DNA from: Salicibibacter cibi
GTDB taxonomy: Bacteria; Bacillota; Bacilli; Bacillales; Marinococcaceae
DNA: 64,000 bases
NCBI RefSeq assembly: GCF_016495865.1
Contig: NZ_CP054706.1
Location: 124,001 to 188,000, forward strand
Direction: 5' to 3'
Shown: one piece after another, positions 59,610 through 64,000 of the stretch
How the letters are laid out: every line of letters begins with the position of its first letter
How positions within the stretch are numbered: the stretch's first letter is position 1
Notes under the pieces: generated by a model
Databases searched by the model: none
Seen by the model: the letters and a program-made list of their open reading frames with translations, nothing else
What the model was told of the DNA's origin: nothing
Translations under genes and position numbers: made by a program

Positions 59610-59828
59610 ATGGCCAAAGATGATGCGATTGAAGTGGAAGGCACTGTTATCGAGCCTTTGCCAAACGCCATGTTCAGAGTGGAACTGGAGAATGGTCATC
59701 GAATACTCGCGCATGTTTCCGGCAAGATCCGCATGCACTTTATCCGTATTTTACCCGGCGATAAGGTTACTGTGGAACTTTCCCCATATGACCTTTCCCG
59801 TGGTCGAATTACGTATCGATACAAATAA
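59610..59828 (+). CDS. infA: Translation initiation factor IF-1
   Basis: 72 residues, OB fold, starting [19 protein letters not shown] behind [28 protein letters not shown] conserved. Upstream in-frame starts add 27 residues not seen in homologues. Confidence 0.97.
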   Translation: MAKDDAIEVEGTVIEPLPNAMFRVELENGHRILAHVSGKIRMHFIRILPGDKVTVELSPYDLSRGRITYRYK

Positions 59829-59896
59829 CAATCGCAGGAGAACACTGCAACAGTTCCTTCTGGGAAAGTTATCGATCACGAAGGAGGGAAAGAAAA

Positions 59897-60010
59897 ATGA
59901 AGGTCAGAGCTTCCGTAAAACCGATGTGTGAACGATGTAAAATCGTTCGCCGCGAAGGTACAGTAATGGTGATATGTTCAAACCCGAAGCATAAACAAAA
60001 ACAAGGTTAA
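59897..60010 (+). CDS. rpmJ: 50S ribosomal protein L36
   Basis: 37 residues, too short for most ORF cut-offs: starts [17 protein letters not shown], ends KHKQKQG. Zinc ligands Cys11, Cys14, Cys27 and His32 (C+ form). SD GAAGGAGGG. Confidence 0.97.
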   Translation: MKVRASVKPMCERCKIVRREGTVMVICSNPKHKQKQG

Positions 60011-60031
60011 CCATAAAGGAGGTGTATGTTC

Positions 60032-60397
60032 ATGGCACGAATTTCAGGAGTTGACGTTCCTCGTGACAAACGGATCGTTATTTCACTCACGTACGTTTAC
60101 GGGGTTGGAAAAAGCCGTGCGCAAAGTATTCTTCAGGAAGCGGACGTACCGATGGATACTCGGGTTCGCGATCTTACGGATGAAGAACTGGGGCGCATCC
60201 GAACCGCTGTCGGAAACTACACGGTAGAAGGGGATCTTCGCAGGGAAAAGTCTCTTAACATTAAACGTTTAATCGAAATTGGTTCCTATCGTGGTATCCG
60301 TCATCGTCGCGGCCTTCCTGCCCGTGGACAAAGTACGAAAAATAATTCCAGAACCGCGAAAGGTCCTCGGAAGACGATCGCGAATAAGAAGAAGTAA
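60032..60397 (+). CDS. rpsM: 30S ribosomal protein S13
   Basis: 121 residues starting [37 protein letters not shown] and the basic tail contacting P-site tRNA are present. An in-frame ATG two codons upstream is less likely. Confidence 0.98.
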   Translation: MARISGVDVPRDKRIVISLTYVYGVGKSRAQSILQEADVPMDTRVRDLTDEELGRIRTAVGNYTVEGDLRREKSLNIKRLIEIGSYRGIRHRRGLPARGQSTKNNSRTAKGPRKTIANKKK

Positions 60398-60410
60398 GGA
60401 GGTTTAAAAA

Positions 60411-60803
60411 ATGGCTAAACCGAAAACAACATCCCGCAAAAAGCGTCAACGTAAGCATGTGGATTCAGGAGTTGCCCATATTCGTTCCACATTTAACAAT
60501 ACCATCGTGACGATTACGGATACGCAAGGAAATGCATTGGCATGGGCAAGTGCTGGCAACCTTGGCTTTAAAGGATCACGTAAATCCACCCCTTTCGCTG
60601 CTCAAATGGCAGCTGAAACAGCTGCTAAGGGAGCGATGGATCATGGTATGAAAAATGTGGAAGTTGCCGTAAAAGGACCGGGTGCCGGCCGTGAAGCAGC
60701 TATTCGTTCACTGCAAGCAACCGGGCTTGAAGTGAATGTTATCCGTGATGTTACACCTGTTCCCCATAACGGTTGCCGCCCTCCAAAACGTCGCAGAGTA
60801 TAA
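60411..60803 (+). CDS. rpsK: 30S ribosomal protein S11
   Basis: 130 residues. Platform protein; [20 protein letters not shown] and [18 protein letters not shown] at the C-terminus. SD AAGGAGG. Confidence 0.98.
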   Translation: MAKPKTTSRKKRQRKHVDSGVAHIRSTFNNTIVTITDTQGNALAWASAGNLGFKGSRKSTPFAAQMAAETAAKGAMDHGMKNVEVAVKGPGAGREAAIRSLQATGLEVNVIRDVTPVPHNGCRPPKRRRV

Positions 60804-60955
60804 CACGTCATAGACCATTATAAGGTTTGAAAACATTGCGTTCTGTCAATAATGGTTAGACAAAGTGGGCATCAAAATAGCGGACTTTATGTACGGTGAA
60901 TGGTGAAGTGTGTAATACGGATGCTGACGTTTTAAAGGAGGGTATCATTTAAAAG

Positions 60956-61900
60956 ATGATCGAAATCGAAAAGCCGAGCATTGAAACGATTGAAGTCAGT
61001 GAGGACGGCAAATATGGGAAGTTTGTAGTTGAACCGCTTGAACGTGGCTATGGAACAACCTTAGGAAACTCCTTACGTCGAATTCTGTTATCCTCCCTAC
61101 CGGGATCAGCGATTACGAATATTCAAATCGATCAAGTCCTTCACGAGTTCTCAACAGTGGAGGGCGTCGTGGAAGACGTTACCACCATTGTGCTGAATTT
61201 GAAAAACTTGGCTCTCAACATCCATTCCGATGATGAGAAAGTGCTTGAAATTGAGGCAAGCGGCGAAGGTGCAGTAACTGCACAAGATATCAATCACGAT
61301 AGTGATGTTGATATTTTGAATCCTGAGCTTCACATCGCTACGCTTAATCAAGGTGCGAAATTTCATATGAAAATGACCGCCAAACGCGGCCGTGGCTATG
61401 TTCCTGCCGATGGAAACAATCACGAGGACTTAGCCATCGGTGTCCTTCCGATCGATTCGATTTTCACACCGGTTGACCGAGTGAATTTCCAAGTCGAAAA
61501 TACGCGCGTCGGGCAGATTACAAACTATGATAAGCTAACGCTTGATGTTTGGACGGATGGGAGCATTCGCCCTGAAGAAGCTGTGTCTCTAGGCGCCAAG
61601 ATCATGAATGAACATTTAAGCATCTTTATCGGTTTGACAGACCAAGCACAAAATGCGGAAATCATGGTGGAAAAAGAGGAAGACCAAAAAGAAAAAGTAT
61701 TGGAGATGACAATTGAAGAGCTGGATTTATCGGTACGTTCTTACAATTGTTTGAAACGCGCAGGCATTAATACCGTTCAGGAGCTCACACAGAAATCAGA
61801 AGAAGACATGATGAAAGTGCGCAACCTGGGACGGAAATCCTTGGAAGAAGTGCAAGAGAAACTGGGAGATCTAGGTCTCGGCCTTCGCGATGAGGAATAA
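60956..61900 (+). CDS. rpoA: RNA polymerase alpha subunit
   Basis: 314 residues, as in B. subtilis. N-terminal assembly domain ([20 protein letters not shown]), linker, C-terminal domain 245-314 with [20 protein letters not shown] that binds UP elements. SD AAAGGAGG is 14 bases from ATG, slightly long. The 150-bp gap before it shows no clear promoter. Confidence 0.98.
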   Translation: MIEIEKPSIETIEVSEDGKYGKFVVEPLERGYGTTLGNSLRRILLSSLPGSAITNIQIDQVLHEFSTVEGVVEDVTTIVLNLKNLALNIHSDDEKVLEIEASGEGAVTAQDINHDSDVDILNPELHIATLNQGAKFHMKMTAKRGRGYVPADGNNHEDLAIGVLPIDSIFTPVDRVNFQVENTRVGQITNYDKLTLDVWTDGSIRPEEAVSLGAKIMNEHLSIFIGLTDQAQNAEIMVEKEEDQKEKVLEMTIEELDLSVRSYNCLKRAGINTVQELTQKSEEDMMKVRNLGRKSLEEVQEKLGDLGLGLRDEE

Positions 61901-61938
61901 ACGCATCCAAACCATTGGTCAAAAGGAGGGAAATAACT

Positions 61939-62295
61939 GTGGCATACAGAAAGCTGGGAAGAGATAGTTCAGCACGAAAAGCGTTATTTCGTGATCTCGC
62001 AACGGATCTTTTGATCAACGAAAAGATTGTGACCACGGAGGCAAAAGCTAAAGCGCTACGTCCGATTGTGGAAAAAACAATCACGCTCGGCAAAGGTGGC
62101 ACTTTGCATGACCGTAGACAAGCGGCAGCATTTATCCGTAAGGAAGCGGCAGAAGAAGACCAGGATGCCATTCAAAAATTGTTTGATGACATCGGCCCAC
62201 GCTACGAAGAGCGGCAAGGCGGCTATACACGCATTATTAAAATGGACCCGAGAAAAGGGGACGGCACCCCAATGGCCGTCATCGAACTCGTTTAA
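61939..62295 (+). CDS. rplQ: 50S ribosomal protein L17
   Basis: 118 residues, GTG start behind AAAGGAGGG ([20 protein letters not shown]). [20 protein letters not shown] conserved. Ends the S10-spc-alpha cluster. Confidence 0.97.
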   Translation: MAYRKLGRDSSARKALFRDLATDLLINEKIVTTEAKAKALRPIVEKTITLGKGGTLHDRRQAAAFIRKEAAEEDQDAIQKLFDDIGPRYEERQGGYTRIIKMDPRKGDGTPMAVIELV

Positions 62296-62303
62296 TAGGT
62301 GTG

Positions 62304-62343
62304 AGGGCAGGACGATTCCAAAGTCGCTGTCCTTTTTCTTTTG
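62304..62343 (+). terminator. Intrinsic terminator after rplQ
   Basis: AGGACGA pairs with the TCGCTGTCCT arm, with a small bulge, followed by TTTTTCTTTTG. Confidence 0.7.
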
Positions 62344-62424
62344 TTAACTACATGGGCATTATGGTTAACAAATAAGTCGACGCATGATACAATTTTATTT
62401 GTCTCGGTGGTAAGCGCCAGCAAT

Positions 62425-62509
62425 TCCGGAGATCAGATTTCAGAGGGCAGAGGTCGGAGAGACCATTTTCAAGAAATGATCTTCCGAATTCCGCTGTCTG
62501 ATTTCCGGA
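62425..62509 (+). repeat. MITE-like repeat family A, copy 3
   Basis: The best-preserved copy: 85 bp with 13-bp inverted ends TCCGGAGATCAGA (62425-62437) and TCTGATTTCCGGA (62497-62509), one mismatch. Flanks GGTAAGCGCC and GGCGACTAA are shared with copy 1. Internal GGTCGGAGAGACC can fold. Confidence 0.8.
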
Positions 62510-62596
62510 CAAGCAGGCGACTAATTCCGAATGGTTTGACTTGTAACGTGACACGGTAAAAGCTTTTTAGCAGAAGCAAGAATAGGAGGAAGAACG

Positions 62597-63433
62597 ATGC
62601 CGCCCCTGATTCATTGTGAACATCTGTATTTTCGCTATCGGGAAGAACAGGATTTCATTTTACAAGACCTTTGTTTGCAAATAAATCAAGGGGAATGGGT
62701 GGCATTGTTGGGGACGAACGGTTCCGGCAAATCTACGTTTGCCAGAATGTTGAATGCACTATTGCAGCCGGAGAGCGGTACGGTCATGGTTAGGGGTTTG
62801 CAGGCGGATAAGGAAGAAAACATATGGCAAATCCGCCAAACGGTAGGGATGGTGTTTCAAAACCCGGACCATCAATTTGTCGCTGCCACCGTACGGGATG
62901 ACATTGCTTTCGGGCTTGAAAATGCCGGTATCCCACGCCAAGAAATGCTCGATCGTATCGAAGAAGCAAGTGAGCGGGCGGGGATCGAAGATATGTTATT
63001 CGCCGAACCTCATCGTCTTTCGGGCGGGCAAAAGCAACGGGCGGCAATCGCGGGCATTCTTGCCCTGCGTCCGGAGATCATGATTTTTGATGAAGCGACG
63101 TCCATGCTGGATCCGAAGGGCCGGGGAGAAGTCATGCAAACGATGGCTGAGCTCAACCAGTCCGGGATTACGATCATTATGATTACACATGAGTTAGAAG
63201 AAGCGCTTAAAGCAAGTCGGGTTGTTTTTATGGAGCAAGGGAAAACGTCGCGGGACCAACCGACTTATGACTTTTTCCAAGCCCCTGATTTTTTGCTTTC
63301 CCGATCGTTTACGTTGCCGTATTTTTTACGTATGCAGGTAGCCTTACAAGCGCAAGGCGTCCATTTGGGCGATTTATCGCTAAGCGAACATGAATGGGTG
63401 GAGCGATTATGCACATCTCCTTTCAAAATATAA
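62597..63433 (+). CDS. ecfA1: ECF transporter ATP-binding protein EcfA1
   Basis: 278 residues. Walker A GTNGSGKST (about 37), Q-loop FQNPDHQF, signature LSGGQKQR, Walker B IMIFDEATSMLDP. One of two ATPases powering energy-coupling-factor uptake of vitamins or metals with EcfT and S components. Overlaps ecfA2 by 25 bp. Confidence 0.96.
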   Translation: MPPLIHCEHLYFRYREEQDFILQDLCLQINQGEWVALLGTNGSGKSTFARMLNALLQPESGTVMVRGLQADKEENIWQIRQTVGMVFQNPDHQFVAATVRDDIAFGLENAGIPRQEMLDRIEEASERAGIEDMLFAEPHRLSGGQKQRAAIAGILALRPEIMIFDEATSMLDPKGRGEVMQTMAELNQSGITIIMITHELEEALKASRVVFMEQGKTSRDQPTYDFFQAPDFLLSRSFTLPYFLRMQVALQAQGVHLGDLSLSEHEWVERLCTSPFKI

Positions 63434-64000
63434 GTTATTCTTATATGATTGGTTCTCCGTTTGAAAAACAAGCGCTTGATCATGTGGATATCATGATCGA
63501 ATCGAAGGCGTTTACGACACTTGTGGGCAGCACCGGTTCGGGGAAATCGACGTTAGTGCAATTGATCAATGGACTGTTGCTTCCCACGTCGGGACAGGTC
63601 CAATGTGGCAGTTTCCGTTTGCATCGAAAATCAAAACGGAAAGAAGTGAAACCGTTGCGCCGAAAAATCGGCATGGTTTTTCAGTATCCCGAGCATCAGC
63701 TGTTTGGCGCTACGGTTGAAGAAGACATGTTGTTTGGCCCTAAGCATCTCGGCTTAGATGTAGAGAGGATCCGTAAACGGCTTCCCGAGCTTTTGGATGT
63801 TGTAGGCATTAGCGACAAGGTGCTTCCTGTTTCGCCTTTTAATCTTAGCGGTGGGCAAATGAGGCGCGTCGCCATTGCCGGTGTGCTTGCCGCCGACCCT
63901 GAAGTGCTGATCCTCGATGAACCTGCTGCCGGCCTTGATCCCGCCGGCCACCGGGCGCTATTGGATTTATTGAAAGACTGGCATGATAGGCATGGCTTAA
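63409..64000 (+). CDS. ecfA2: ECF transporter ATP-binding protein EcfA2, 5' part
   Basis: 197 codons up to the window edge. Walker A GSTGSGKST, FQYPEHQLFGATVEED, signature LSGGQMRR, Walker B VLILDEPAAGLDP. Starts MHISFQNISYSYM inside ecfA1. ecfT and truA should follow outside the window. Confidence 0.95.
   Translation, partial: MHISFQNISYSYMIGSPFEKQALDHVDIMIESKAFTTLVGSTGSGKSTLVQLINGLLLPTSGQVQCGSFRLHRKSKRKEVKPLRRKIGMVFQYPEHQLFGATVEEDMLFGPKHLGLDVERIRKRLPELLDVVGISDKVLPVSPFNLSGGQMRRVAIAGVLAADPEVLILDEPAAGLDPAGHRALLDLLKDWHDRHGL

Overview
The window is a low-GC Gram-positive chromosome segment from the family Bacillaceae. Gene order from lysS through the rRNA genes, ctsR-mcsA-mcsB-clpC, the rif and str operons and the S10-spc-alpha ribosomal cluster matches Bacillus, and so do the protein sequences. 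The dense, recurrent short intergenic repeats and somewhat acidic proteins would suit a halophilic or alkaliphilic member. That last point is inference; the sequence does not fix the genus.

Layout. 1-8044: the 3' end of lysS, a 16S-23S-5S operon, seven tRNAs, then a second, virtually identical 16S followed by tRNA-Ile and tRNA-Ala but no 23S or 5S. 8216-12890: a CtsR-controlled operon (ctsR-mcsA-mcsB-clpC) for heat-shock protein quality control. 12946-24712: radA, disA, a PIN/TRAM membrane protein, ispD, ispF, gltX, a T-box leader, cysE, cysS, mrnC, rlmB, rae1/yacP and sigH. 24843-36973: secE, nusG, rplK-rplA, rplJ-rplL, an rsmC-like methyltransferase and rpoB-rpoC. 37089-41769: the str operon (rpsL, rpsG, fusA, tuf). 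41963-47302: an inserted sugar island, made of a LevR/CelR-type sigma-54 activator and a lactose/cellobiose-family PTS with its own -24/-12 promoter. 47365-62343: the S10-spc-alpha superoperon (rpsJ to rplQ, with secY, adk, map, infA, rpoA). 62597-end: ecfA1 and ecfA2 of an ECF vitamin or metal transporter.

Striking points. (1) Four genes (rsmC-like, fusA, rpsE, secY) are each broken by the loss of exactly one G in a G-run. Adding one G to each gives proteins of the usual family length, so this looks like systematic consensus error, or else an unusual mutational or recoding trait. (2) Three genes (the PIN/TRAM protein, secE, PTS IIA) have a good Shine-Dalgarno sequence and homologous N-terminus at an ATT or ATC codon where ATG, GTG or TTG is expected. 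(3) A short element with two mutually exclusive hairpins, the second terminator-like, occurs three times, upstream of secE, rplJ and rpoC. (4) A MITE-like repeat with inverted ends occurs three times, once between rpoB and rpoC. (5) rpmG, the L7Ae gene and the KOW gene usually found in these operons are missing from their places. (6) Adenylate kinase has lost three of its four zinc cysteines.

The genes serve mostly the central information pathway (transcription, translation, secretion, tRNA charging), with proteolysis, DNA-integrity signalling (DisA, RadA) and isoprenoid precursor synthesis alongside. Regulation readable from the sequence includes a CtsR operator, a Cys T-box, the L10 leader, probable leaders before rplK, rpoB, rpsL and rpsJ, and a sigma-54 promoter with an upstream activator palindrome.
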